A program made the position numbers and the translations under genes. From Piper betle (taxonomy: Eukaryota > Streptophyta > Magnoliopsida > Piperales > Piperaceae): a stretch of 64,000 nt of DNA. Location: assembly GCA_033002965.1 (NCBI GenBank), contig JAURVB010008329.1, positions 1 through 64,000 on the forward strand, read 5' to 3'. The notes beneath the pieces are model-generated. The model had not been told where the DNA came from and did not search any database. It saw only the letters and a program-made list of their open reading frames with translations. Below, piece by piece: positions 16,759-27,022 of this stretch (within the stretch, counting starts at the first letter, position 1; every line of letters starts with the position of its first letter).

Positions 16759-18062
16759 GTTCTCCCCACCAATGAGAGCCGATGTCCTCATCGGAGGGCT
16801 AAGTCCCGCCAAATACTTCTTGATCCTCACCTCAAATTGCCATAGGTCCGCCGCCTTTTCCCAACTCGCCTCGCTTCTCGGTTCCCCCTTCCACTTGATA
16901 AAATACTCAGTCCCACTGTTTGGAGCACCTTGCCGGTGATCCAAAATCCTCCCCACCTGTTTCGCAAACTGTTGCCGGATGGTTGGTGGAGCCCGCTTGG
17001 GATGAGCTCTCCTCGGATTGACCAGATCCTCATGGAAAGGCTTGAGAAAGCTGACAAGGAAAACCGGGTGAAGCTTATATCGTTCGGGTAGTTTCAACCG
17101 GTATGCGACACTCCCGACGACCTTCTCCACCTCGAATGGCCCATCGTACCTTTGCACCAATGCTCGGTGCACCTCGGTACACCTGATCATCTTCCAGATC
17201 TGGGGTGTGAGCTTCAGCATGACTTGGTCCCCGACGCTGAAGGATAACGGCCTCCTCCTAAGGTCCGCGTATTTCTTCATCCGCCGCGTTGCTTTGGCTA
17301 ACGAATCCACCGCATCCTTGTACAGCTCTTGCCTTCCTCGCACAAATCTGTACGCCGCTGGACACTTGATTCCCCTACTCTGTTGGGCAACCTCCTGTGG
17401 TGTGAGAGGTTGATAGCCAGTAGCAACCTCGAAAGGACTCTGTCCCGTCGCTGAAGAACGATGCAGATTATAAGAAAACTGCGCCGCATTAAGAAGTTCC
17501 AACCAGTTCGTCTGGCTGGCCGTGACGAAATGCCTCAAGTACTCCTCTAGTACCGCATTCGTCCTCTCAGTCTGTCCGTCAGTCTGAGGATGGTTGGCTG
17601 TAGAAAATTTGAGTTTGCTTCCAAGCAACCAAAATAAACTCGTCCAGAATCGTCCCGTGAATCTGGCGTCTCGATCGCTCACAATGTCTGCCGGCACTCC
17701 AAAGTGCTTGACCACATTCGCAAAGAACAAACCTACAGCCACCTCCGCTATACACGTCTGCGGAGCTGCAGAAAATACGGCATACTTGGAGAATCGATCT
17801 ACAACAACCATTACCGAAGACATTCCCTTCACCTTGGGGAACCCTGATATGAAATCAATTGAAACCGAACTCCACGGTCTCGTCGGTGTAGGTAGAGGCT
17901 ATAGCAAGCCTGCCTCTAGACTTTTTCCACCTTGTCTTGTTGGCATACCAAACAAGACTTCACGAAAGCTTCGATATTGGCTTCCATTCTCGGCCAATAG
18001 TACACTCGGGTCATGAGTGCACACATCCGGTCCACCCCCGGATGCCCTGCCCACTGGGTGTC
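16759..18062 (-). pseudogene. Integrase with C-terminal chromodomain (chromovirus)
   Basis: The catalytic triad residues are in VVVDRFSKYAVF, DRDARFTGRFW and QTDGQTERTNAVLEEYL. The C-terminal chromodomain shows RILDHRQG, YFIKWKG and SWEKAADL (about 16830-16930), a module that in chromoviruses directs integration to marked chromatin. The open frame runs through the polypurine tract into the LTR and stops at 16702. The N-terminal piece 17833-18062 is in another frame because of an indel near 17925. Beyond 18062 the gene is interrupted by the solo LTR and continues at 19235. Confidence 0.92.
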
Positions 18063-19234
18063 TGTTAAGCGTTTAAAATATATAATATTTACCCATGTTT
18101 TTAATATGATTTTATACTTCTCGGGTATAAATATTATTAATTAAGTAATATTTTACTTTATTATTTTAGTTAATTAATATTTTATTATATATGCTTAACT
18201 TTGATGTTTTAATGCAGAAAAAGATGAATAAATTAAGCTTTGGATTTGATTGGTCATGACACTTGGCGCCACCCAATGGCTACAATGTTTGGTGTTTAAT
18301 GGAGTCGAACAGTTGGAAACTTAAAGGGACATTATAATTAATTAGATTACGTCGATTTGTGAACACCCTCTTCGAATTCTTGTATCTCCACTTCTATATA
18401 AAGGGGTGGTCATTTGTTGTTGATCATATCTCATCTCTTGGCTTCAGATTGTAGTAGAAGTAGTAGTTTTAGTTTTTGTAATTTCTTTCTCTTTCGTAAT
18501 AAAAGTTAGTTTCTTCTTTATATTGTTTTTCTTTATATTGTTTTCTATTTTTATTATGGAGTAGTTTTATATTTCGTTCTAGAGAAGAATGGAACTTAAC
18601 ATGATTTAATTGAATTCATTTCAAGCTCTTACTCTTTTATTCAATCGGATCGTTTGAATTATCATGTTCTAAATGCTAAGAATAGATTGATCACCTATTT
18701 CTTAGATCATGAGGTTTAATTAGATTTCGGGAGAAATTAATTAGATTAGTCATTGATAATTCATCATACAACGAGTCTTTTGACTTGTTTGTCGTTGTGG
18801 TCGGAAGATACACAACACCGTATGCGATTGTAAGGCAATTCTTAATGCATTATTTTGTTGATTAATCAATTATCACCGGGAGGTAGGAATTGAGGCAAAA
18901 TAATAGAAGCATGAAGGAGCGGGAGCCACCATGTCATATCATTATCCTAGATCGACAATCCGAGCGAATAAAAGATAAGAGTAAGATTTGATGAAGATTA
19001 AATTGATGTTAAGGAAAATTCGACTCTAGAACGAGTTTTATAATTTTAATATCGCTTTTAATTTAAAGTTATTACATAGAATTAGTTAAGTCTGTTATTT
19101 TTGTTTTGTTCTTCATTTTGTGTTCTTTAATTAATTATAGGAAATTCATCTCCCTGTGGGACGATACTTGAATTTATCATTATATTACTTGTTTCGACTG
19201 TGTACACTTGCATGTTATTAAAATTATTCGAACA
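18063..19234 (+). mobile_element. Solo LTR nested in the chromovirus (copy A of a repeated family)
   Basis: It is 1172 bp, starts TGTTAAG and ends CGAACA, with no coding sequence. It carries TATATAAA at 18395-18402 and AATAAA at 18498-18503, so transcription would run along the plus strand. The flanks give an imperfect target-site duplication (GTGTC at 18058-18062, ATGTC at 19235-19239). The same sequence, inverted, lies at 35282-36420. A CTCCCTGTGGGACGATACTT segment near its 3' end resembles LTR ends of the plant Tat/Athila lineage; that assignment is from memory and tentative. Confidence 0.88.
18395..18402 (+). promoter_or_regulatory. TATA box of solo LTR copy A
   Basis: TATATAAA about 330 bases from the LTR start, with AATAAA about 100 bases downstream, as in an LTR promoter and polyadenylation region. 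Confidence 0.55.
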
Positions 19235-20673
19235 ATGTCATGGGACTCCTCCATTAGCTTTCGTCTCAATCTATCGGTAGGGATATATAACCGACCCCCA
19301 CTCGCGTTGATGATTCCATCGTCAAGCCAATATTTCCGAACCAGGCCCTCCTTGATTCGGTCAACCATCTTCTTGTATTCCGTATCTTGCCGCGCTAACT
19401 TCTGAACCTGCCCCAGTAGCTCAGTCTCTATCCTCGACACAGCTGCCACCGTCTCCATATTCTTCCGGCTAAGCGCATCAGCCACCTGATTTGACTTACC
19501 TGGGCGGTGTAGCCACTCAAAGTCGTACTCGGCTAAAAACTCTTGCCACCTCGCTTGTCTCGAAGATAATTTCTTCTGGGTCTTGAAGAAGGTGTTAGCG
19601 ACATTGTCAGTGATGACAATGAACTTTGCCCCTAGCAAGTATACGCACCACACTCGAAGACAATGTATTACAGCCAGCATCTCCTTCTCATGAGTGGAAT
19701 ACCTCGTCTCAGCTTCTTTGAGTTTCCAACTCTCGAAGGCAATCGGATGCCCTCCTTGTTGTAGTACGCCTCCCACGGCCTTGTCCGAAGCGTCCGTCAT
19801 GACTTCGAACGGTTGACTGAAATCCGGCAATTTCAGTATCGGCTCCGATGAAATAGCAATCTTTAATTTGTCAAAGGCTGCTTGGCATGGCTCCGACCAC
19901 GCCCATGACTGATCCTTCCTCAATAGGTCAGTCAGCGGTGACACTACATGGCTGTACCCATGTATGAACTTCCAGTAATAATTGGCCAAACCAAGGAAGC
20001 TCCTCAACCCCGTCACCTTTGTCGGTATCGGCCAGTCCACTACTGCCTTTACCTTTGATTCCTCCATGCGCACCTCTCCATGGCCAATTCGGTGGCCTAG
20101 GAAGCTGATTTCCTCTAGGCCGAACTCACACTTCTCACGTTTCACGTAAAGCTTGTGCTCCCGTAGCCGATCAAGAACTTGCCTCAGGTGACCCCAGTGC
20201 TCCTCCAAGGATTCACTGAACACAACTATGTCATCCAGATATACGACGACGAACTTGTCGAGGAAGTCACGAAAGACATCACTCATCAAGTTACAAAACG
20301 TCGCTGGAGCGTTCGTCAACCCGAACGGCATTACGAGAAACTCATATGACCCATATCTCGTAACCATAGTTGTCTTCGGGACATTTTCCGGCGCAATCCG
20401 GACTTGCCAATATCCCGACTGTAGGTCCAGCTTAGTGAACATCCGTGCTCTACCAAGTTTGTCAAACAGGTCCGCTATCAAAGGCACAGGGTACTTGTTT
20501 TTGATTGTTACCTTATTCAATCCCTGATAGTCGACGCATAGTCGCAATGATCCATCCGCCTTCTCCTGGAATAGAACAGGCGCCCCATATGGTGCAATAG
20601 ATGGTCTAATTTTTCCCGATTCCAGCAACTCCCCTAGCTGGAACTTGAGTTATGTGAGTTCTTTAGGCGACAT
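19235..20673 (-). pseudogene. Reverse transcriptase and RNase H (chromovirus)
   Basis: The palm and fingers read [20 protein letters not shown] and [12 protein letters not shown], with the catalytic YLDD box in [11 protein letters not shown] near 20230. RNase H begins at [16 protein letters not shown], and [17 protein letters not shown] marks the connection to integrase. The open frame runs from 20628. Upstream, a TAA (20650-20652) and a TGA (20674-20676) separate it from protease; the TGA replaces the Arg of the conserved PYRM motif. The reading frame runs about 18 residues into the solo LTR at its other end. Confidence 0.95.
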
Positions 20674-20676
20674 TCA

Positions 20677-21348
20677 GTATGGCGCCTTAGCTGGTGCTCT
20701 CGCTCCCGGCTCCAGCTCGATCCGGTGTTCGATCGCCCTCTTGGGAGGTAATCCGTCTGGTAACTCATTGGGCATCACATCGGCATATTGCTCCAGCAAT
20801 CCCCGCATTGTATTCGGAATCACCACCACACGATCCGGTTGAACCTCCACCATTACCGCAAGATAAGTCAAGGCCCCTTTCTTGCACCCCTTCGACACTT
20901 GCATTGCCGACAAGTGCTCCATTTCGAAGGTGCGGTCCTCGACCCTTGAAGGTGTTTTCTGGCCACGAACAAAACTTGCACCTGCTTTGTCCATAATCAG
21001 GATTCCTCCAAGTTGTGGAAACACTCCAACCCCGGCAGTCGCCATGAAGGCGTTCCCAATGATCAAATCGAAATCATCCATTTCGATGACCATTAGGTCC
21101 GTCAGTCCCTCATAGTCTCCCACTTTGACCCTTACGTTTCGGGCAATACCCTCCACTGGTCTCGCCTGGGAATTGACCGCCTTAATCTTGCTGGTGTTGT
21201 TCACGGTCTTTAGCCCTATCTTCAACGCCATCCCCATTGAAATGAAACTGTGCGTAGCACCAGTATCAACAAGTGCTGAAACCTTCCTCCCATTCACACA
21301 AACAGGAACATACATCAAGTTGGCTCCCCCTTGAGCCCCGCGTTCAGC
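20677..21348 (-). pseudogene. Aspartic protease domain (chromovirus)
   Basis: The open frame from 21318 shows the catalytic loop ALVDTGATHSFIS, the hydrophobic DLMVIEMDDFDLIIGNAFM segment and a linker to reverse transcriptase. It ends at the TGA at 20674-20676. This protease would cleave the polyprotein in the virus-like particle. Confidence 0.93.
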
Positions 21349-22473
21349 TCACAACGCCCCGAGTATCTGAAGGGTTGATGCTCGGGCAGGAAGCACCTCT
21401 TCTTCCTGATCTGGGTTCTCCGCTTTCACCATGGCATTCACTTTGGCTTTGTTCGGACAATCCCTTGCCCGGTGCAGTCCGTTGCAGATAAAGCATCCGA
21501 ACTGCGTTCCCTCGTTCTTCCAGTTGGATGAAGTGCCCGCCTTGAAAGGTCCACCTTTCCTCTTTGGTTGTGGTCTCCGGAATGGCTTCTTTTCACCCTC
21601 CCGACCGTTGCCTCGACCCTTGCATCCTTGGAATTTCCTACTAGAATCGGCGTCTTGCATGGTTCCGATAGGCTTGTAATCCACAAGAGCGTCAGCGGCC
21701 ACCAAAGCCGCAGGCAAATCCTGGACTTTCTGCCGTCTCAGCTCCGTCTGAGCCCATGGTTGTAACCCAGTAATAAAATTAAACAACTTGTCTTCTTCCG
21801 ACATGTTTTTGATGTCTAGAAGACAGGAACTGAACTCCTTGACATAATCTCGAACCGTACCTGTTTGTCTCAACTTTTTAAGTCGATCTCTTGCCATCCA
21901 CGTTGTGTTTGTGGGCAAGAATTGCTCCCGAAGTTCCCGTCTCAGGAATTCCCAAGTTTCTATTCTGGGTCGGCCAGCACTCTCATCCTCCTCGGTGCGC
22001 GTTCGATACCATAACTTGGCATCCCCCGACAGGAACATACTGGCCATTGAAACTTGGCGATCTTCAGGTATATTTGCAGCAACAAAGTACTCTTGCATAT
22101 CCCAAATGAAATTCTCTAGATCCTTGGCCGATCTAGTTCCTTCGAATTTCTTCGGCTCTGGCACCTTGAGCCTCCCCGGGATAGAGCTTTCTTCGGCTGC
22201 GCGGTCAACCACTCCTGGTTGAGGATAACTGGCTAAGACTTGCTTTATCAACGAGATATCAGCAATCACGCCTTGCAACACATCCTGGAACTCGCCCATG
22301 AGCCCCTCCGCTAACTCATCTTTGACTTGGCTGGATTCGGGTATGTTGCTTACCCGAGTGTTTAATTCTGCCATCCCTTCATTGATCACTTGCAATCGGT
22401 CGAAGATAGATCCCTCATCTTCGTTGGTAGGTCTGCCCACCAATGTCTCCAGCCTCGTCAGTCTCGTGTCCAT
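21349..22473 (-). CDS. gag of the chromovirus
   Basis: An intact 374-residue Gag. The amino half has an acidic, coiled-coil-like region starting MDTRLTRLETLVGR. A capsid-like core follows (ENFIWDMQEYF, GDAKLWYRTR), then a basic region and a zinc knuckle CFICNGLHRARDC near residues 325-340. It forms the particle and binds element RNA. It is the only complete gene left in this element. Confidence 0.93.
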   Translation of the reverse strand: MDTRLTRLETLVGRPTNEDEGSIFDRLQVINEGMAELNTRVSNIPESSQVKDELAEGLMGEFQDVLQGVIADISLIKQVLASYPQPGVVDRAAEESSIPGRLKVPEPKKFEGTRSAKDLENFIWDMQEYFVAANIPEDRQVSMASMFLSGDAKLWYRTRTEEDESAGRPRIETWEFLRRELREQFLPTNTTWMARDRLKKLRQTGTVRDYVKEFSSCLLDIKNMSEEDKLFNFITGLQPWAQTELRRQKVQDLPAALVAADALVDYKPIGTMQDADSSRKFQGCKGRGNGREGEKKPFRRPQPKRKGGPFKAGTSSNWKNEGTQFGCFICNGLHRARDCPNKAKVNAMVKAENPDQEEEVLPARASTLQILGAL

Positions 22474-22550
22474 CCTCCAGGTAAGAATTGTGGAGTCTTT
22501 CTCTCAGAAAGAAAGGTTGTGTCTCGCGAAGCCCTAGGTTTTCACCGAAG

Positions 22551-22569
22551 ATCCGGGCTCTGATACCTT
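22551..22569 (-). promoter_or_regulatory. Candidate primer-binding site (initiator tRNA-Met)
   Basis: Just inside the 5' LTR the minus strand reads GGTATCAGAGC, matching the usual plant LTR-retrotransposon site complementary to initiator tRNA-Met. Confidence 0.75.
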
Positions 22570-23846
22570 TGTCACAAGGTCGGATTTAGGGTTTTATTTT
22601 TCGCCCTAATCGTCCCTCGTGCGGCGTGTTTCCTCCTCAGAATCACCAGCCTACAGCACTGTGCAAGGTGCGGAATACTGTACAGCCCCCTACTGGACAC
22701 CCACTTCGCACACAATCGGACAAGTGCCCGGTTCACGAACACAAGATTGGACACTACTCGAACACAGCTTGGTCCTACTCGGACAGGCTGCTCGAACACC
22801 AAGGTCCTGTTGCACGTTCCTGTCCCGGCTCACCCACACACGGCCGGCACGCCCTGGCCGAAGGAATCACCCGACCAGCACTCGGTAACCAAATCCAACG
22901 TACACACAGTTGTTTTACGGACTTAAGTCCAACCTATATTCTACTAGTATGAATACAAGGAATAGTAATCCAATCCCCCTTGGACTACCAGCAAGTCGTG
23001 GACACAACCCACGGACTTGGCCTCTCGACACACGCACTCGACAGGACTTCCCCAGCACTCGGCACGCAGGCTCGAGGCTGCTGGAATAGAACTGGGTGGT
23101 TCGGTCACAGGTGGACAACGCTGCACCGACAGCTTACCGGGTGTGCCCAGCACTTGGCCCCGACCAAGGCTGGTTGCAGCCACACACCGGCAATCCCCTT
23201 TACCCGACACTACCTCACTTCTCCACGCAGGGAGGCACTCACCCACACTTGATCACTCTTGATCTGATTTGTTCTTCTCTACCTTCACCACCAAATGAAG
23301 GTCCCTATTTATAGACTTGGCTTGGACAATTGAGGCATGACCCAATGCTTGATCCTGGACGTTCATCAACACATCAACGAACCAGATTTCACCAAACACG
23401 TCACCAACAAGAATGAGTCCAGATCTGCCCTTGACCTTTGGGTTATTTCATCAATGGACCAGAGTAGCCCTGTGACGTCATCCCAAACTCTTGGAGTTCC
23501 AATACCCCTGGTGCACCTAGCCCATGTTCCGATCCAACAACTCAGCAGCTCCAGAACACAACGCCGGCTCCCAACTCACTTGGATCCCGATGCCCTCGAT
23601 CAACCTCAAACCCGGCTTGGTCATGCTGAGTCTGCATTTGATCACGACCGACATGCTCCTGGACTTGCCCATGTTCGGAACCGACTGCACCCGTTGGTTC
23701 CCCAATTGCCCGTCAACTCTGATGTCTGCTCGGGTAGGTTGTTCCACCACACGAATAACACCGATTATCCGCATTGGGCGCGGGATTATCTAGGGACAAC
23801 CGCCAAACCCTAGCTCCCGATCGTCCCACCAGCTAAACCTGTGACA
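22570..23846 (-). repeat. 5' LTR of the chromovirus (right copy)
   Basis: Partner of 15482-16758, 7088 bases apart, same length, with the TATA box at 23306-23313 on the minus strand. It ends next to the second CTATG target-site copy. Confidence 0.96.
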
Positions 23847-23851
23847 CTATG

Positions 23852-24683
23852 TATGAAAGTGAACTTAAGATGGTATACTTATGTTAATACTTCTGTAAAA
23901 TTATGATTTCTGGATCTAGAATAACTTTATAAGTAGGTGCTTAACTGCTGGGTGAATTTAAGGTAGTCATCTGAGTGCTTGTATGATTATTATTCTATAG
24001 TTACATCATATCTTTGAGTCGTCCATTTGGCAAAATTTTTTGCAGGAAAAGTTTTAGCAGCCATTTATCTTTTGATTGGTTTTCCTGATTGACTATTACA
24101 AAAGCTAAGCTATTATAAAATTTTTTTGCTTATATATAATGGTGGACTCTATACTAACATGGGATGATTGGACGACAAGGCTAAGATTATGTTTCTGCAA
24201 ATTTATTGAAGTCAATGTAAGACATTAAAGATAGGTTGCCATGTTATCTCATGTTTCTTCCGTGGTTCGAACAGAGAAAGCAACCGTAATAATAGAAGAT
24301 GCCCAAGGGCATAGAACCAGAAGCTTGACATTAGACGAAGCTGCGGATGCAATCCTCTTATGTAGTTTAATTGTTGACCATTTAGTACACAAAGCAGCCT
24401 CAACTGCATTAGAAAAGGAGAGATCGGCAATCTAGTCAAGTTGTATCGAGCAAATACAGCTTTGCAACCTGCAAGATTTGGCCTGAGGAATTCAGGCGGC
24501 CACTACAAACCAAAAGTTGCAAAGACCAGGCACAGGACAGAATTATCAATTAAGCGGCCGCCGCAAAAAATGGAGAATGGCGTACATAATCATTGTGCCT
24601 TTGCAGATGATGTGGCCATCTCTCGCAAACCTGACACTTAGGAACCTCCAAAACTAGAATCAAAATGCAATTGCACCATTATG
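23852..24683 (+). pseudogene. 3' end of the decayed AT2G40070-like gene
   Basis: The C-terminal exons resume after the retrotransposon. RSLTLDEAADAILLCSLIVD (near 24330-24390) and the terminal block PPKLESKCNCTIM just before the TGA at 24681-24683 match the conserved family C-terminus. A TAG follows ERSAI (24433-24435) and another follows the KPDT segment near 24640. Together with 11765-15481 this is one gene split by an 8.4 kb insertion. Confidence 0.88.
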
Positions 24684-25149
24684 TGAAGATTCATTAAAAT
24701 TTCTGTTTTCTCTTCTATAGATAGCATAAAGGTTTGTATTTTTAGGAGATTTTGAGATGGGATGACCCTTTTCTCAAGAGGGGAGGATGAAAATGTCCCC
24801 TAAATTGTTTTACTCGTTCTTGGTCCTTTTCAAGAACACCAGATTATTCCTGGTGGAATGTATAAATTAGTTTGTGCCAGATGATGATTCCATTATGTGA
24901 ATTCTCACTGGTTCTGCGTCTGCTGGTGGGTAGTCAGTCTTGATTTGTAACTAGCATTCTTTTTACCTCTTCTCTGTCAATTTGTTATAACATAGCATTT
25001 GCTATCTAATATGAATCTGTAAATGCAAAGGATGGCTGTTATATCAACAAACCTGTAGCCTAAATTTCTATTGTTTTCATTTTTTTCTTGCAGAATGTAC
25101 CGAGAAATATTAAAATGGTCCTAATTTCTTAACAATCGTATGGTACTGA
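24684..25149. other. Intergenic, no gene seen
   Basis: Moderately AT-rich sequence between two pseudogenes, including the 3' flank of the split gene. I see no conserved coding signal or repeat. Confidence 0.5.
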
Positions 25150-25313
25150 CTTTGTTAAGTAATCATGTAAGAACTTGTGAGAAAATGATGTTTCGATGCA
25201 CAACAATAATCTTGTAAGCGTCAATGGTAAGAAAATCATCCAAGACAGGAGAAGTGCACTGCTTGGTGAATATGCTGCAAGCTTCTCTATACATCCCCTG
25301 CTCAAACGTCGCC

Positions 25314-25341
25314 CTTCCCACGTCTCCCTTCCCACGTCTCC
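25314..25341. repeat. 14 bp perfect tandem duplication
   Basis: CTTCCCACGTCTCC occurs twice in direct succession inside the malate synthase C-terminal exon and changes the reading frame. The segment after it ([16 protein letters not shown]) matches the family only in the other frame. Confidence 0.9.
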
Positions 25342-26447
25342 CTCAATCCTTGCCATCTCTTCTTCCACCACCCTCTCAAAAACCTCCAAGCAAACTTTTG
25401 CCTTCACTCCATAGTCATCAAGCTCTGCCCCATACTTCAACCACTGCCAGTTCTGCACTCTGCTGATCTCCGCCGTGGCCGCATCTTCCATGAGGTTGTA
25501 GAGGGAACAGCCCCTGTTCCAGAGAGCCAGGCGGCGAAGTACTGAATACCCACCCTTGTATTGAGGCCCAGACCATCCATGGTTTTTGTTCGTTGGGGGA
25601 TCTTTAGAAGCTCTTCTTCTGTTAATTTTGCTGCATCTTCTCTCTTCACGGTCTCTATCTGGTGTGGGGACGATCCCATGCTGTCAACAAAGACCTCCAT
25701 GATCGGAGATATGAGACCAGGGTGAGCTGCCCATGTACCATCATGTCTTGCTCGGACCTCCCCCTCCTTGTCCTTGCGTACCAGCTCCGATGCCGTCTCA
25801 TTTGCTTCTTGGTTATCCTTGATAGGAATTTGGGCAGCCTATTATTCAACATGTTAATGCATTAATCTGATTAGCATGAATACCTTAGTTTTCAACCACT
25901 TCCTTTTTAGCCTGAGCAACTTGGATTGAATTAGGGAGTTACCCACCATGCCAACCATGGCATGAACTCCACGCCATGGCATGGCAGGTGTAGATGAAGA
26001 GATCCAAGAAGCAAATGATGGGTCATGCCCACTTGAACTCGATCAGGAAGGAGCCGATCTGGGTGCGCTTGGAAAGTCTTCACGGAGCTAAATATGTAAT
26101 TCCATCTTCCATAATTTAATCCACTCAAAAGTAATCATTTATATAATGATGGGTTTATCTTACATTGGATGATGTGATTAGTAATTTATATATATATTAA
26201 TAGAAAATTTTTATTTATTAAATTAATTTTTAAATTAAAAAATATATATAAAACTTGTTTCGAGTCTCTTTTAGAAGACCTAAAATGTGGGTTGGTTTTG
26301 GTGTTGTCCTAATTTACCCCGAATTAAAATTGGTTTTGATGCTACTTTGATTTACCCCGGATTGAAATTTTATAAAATTTTACTTGACATAGCGTAGGTT
26401 AGTTTCGGTAGTTGCCTCGGTTTGCCTTGAATTGAATTCTACAGTAA

Positions 26448-26889
26448 CTAGCTTGCCATGAAGACTTTGACGCCGGAGTTGAGAGCATTGATGACCACTT
26501 TCCGGTTGACAGGCCCAGTGATCTCCACCTTCCGATCAGCCATGGAGGGAGGAAGTGGGGAGCAGACACAGTCGCCATCTCTCACAAGCTTCGCCGCCGG
26601 ATCGAAGCCCGGCAACTCCCCTGCGTTGTCCCTCCTCCGAGTCTCTCTCCTACACTCCAAAGCATGTTCTAGCTTGCCACGAAGACTTTGGCGCCGGAGT
26701 TGAGAGCATTGATGACCATTTTCCGGTTGACCGGCCCAGTGATCTCCACCTTCCGATCAGCCATGGAGGGAGGAGGTGGGGAGCAGACACAGTCGCCATC
26801 TTTCACAAGCTTCGCCGCCGGATCGAAGCCCGGCAACTCCCCTGCGTTGTCCCTTCTCCGTGCCTCTCTCCTACACTCCAAAGCATGTT
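26448..26889. repeat. 221 bp tandem duplication within malate synthase exon 1
   Basis: The two units start with CTAGCTTGCCA at 26448 and 26669 and both encode the same MECRREAR...ALNSG stretch, with several substitutions between them. Confidence 0.92.
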
Positions 26890-27022
26890 CAATCTGGCCA
26901 CGGAACTCTCTCTGCAGCTCCGCCACGAAATGCAAGGCTTCCCGTGTGAGTATCTTGGCCAAAGCAGTACCGTATCGGCCCCTGATCTCCACACCATTTG
27001 GAGCATCATAGCTTTCTCCCAT

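Larger units (their letters stand above)
15482..23846 (-). mobile_element. Chromodomain Ty3/gypsy retrotransposon, nearly complete, inserted in a gene
   Basis: Two 1277 bp LTRs (15482-16758 and 22570-23846) begin TGTCAC and end with TGACA. They differ at roughly twenty positions by eye, so the insertion is fairly recent. The 5 bp target-site duplication CTATG is perfect (15477-15481 and 23847-23851). All domains lie on the minus strand: gag, protease, reverse transcriptase/RNase H and integrase with a C-terminal chromodomain, which defines a chromovirus. A candidate primer-binding site complementary to initiator tRNA-Met follows the 5' LTR (about 22551-22569 on the minus strand). Protease and reverse transcriptase are separated by stops, and integrase is broken by a frameshift and a 1.17 kb solo LTR, so the element is not autonomous. 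Confidence 0.96.
25150..27022 (-). pseudogene. MLS: Malate synthase pseudogene (glyoxylate cycle), duplicated and deleted
   Basis: Malate synthase condenses glyoxylate with acetyl-CoA in the peroxisome or glyoxysome. The start is at 27022, with NGVEIRGRYGTALAKILTRE, then ELPGFDPAAKLV, ITGPVNRKMVINALNSGAKV. A 221 bp block is tandemly repeated (26448-26668 and 26669-26889). Both copies stop at ...KVF(V/M)AS instead of the family's KVFMADFEDAL. The central catalytic region, more than 100 residues, is missing across 26129-26447. The carboxyl part resumes with GRWNYIFSSVKTFQAHPDRL (near 26110), GHDGTWAAHPGL (frame-shifted, near 25730), [14 protein letters not shown] and [21 protein letters not shown] 14 bp tandem duplication (25314-25341) shifts the last frame. 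It cannot encode active enzyme. Confidence 0.93.
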
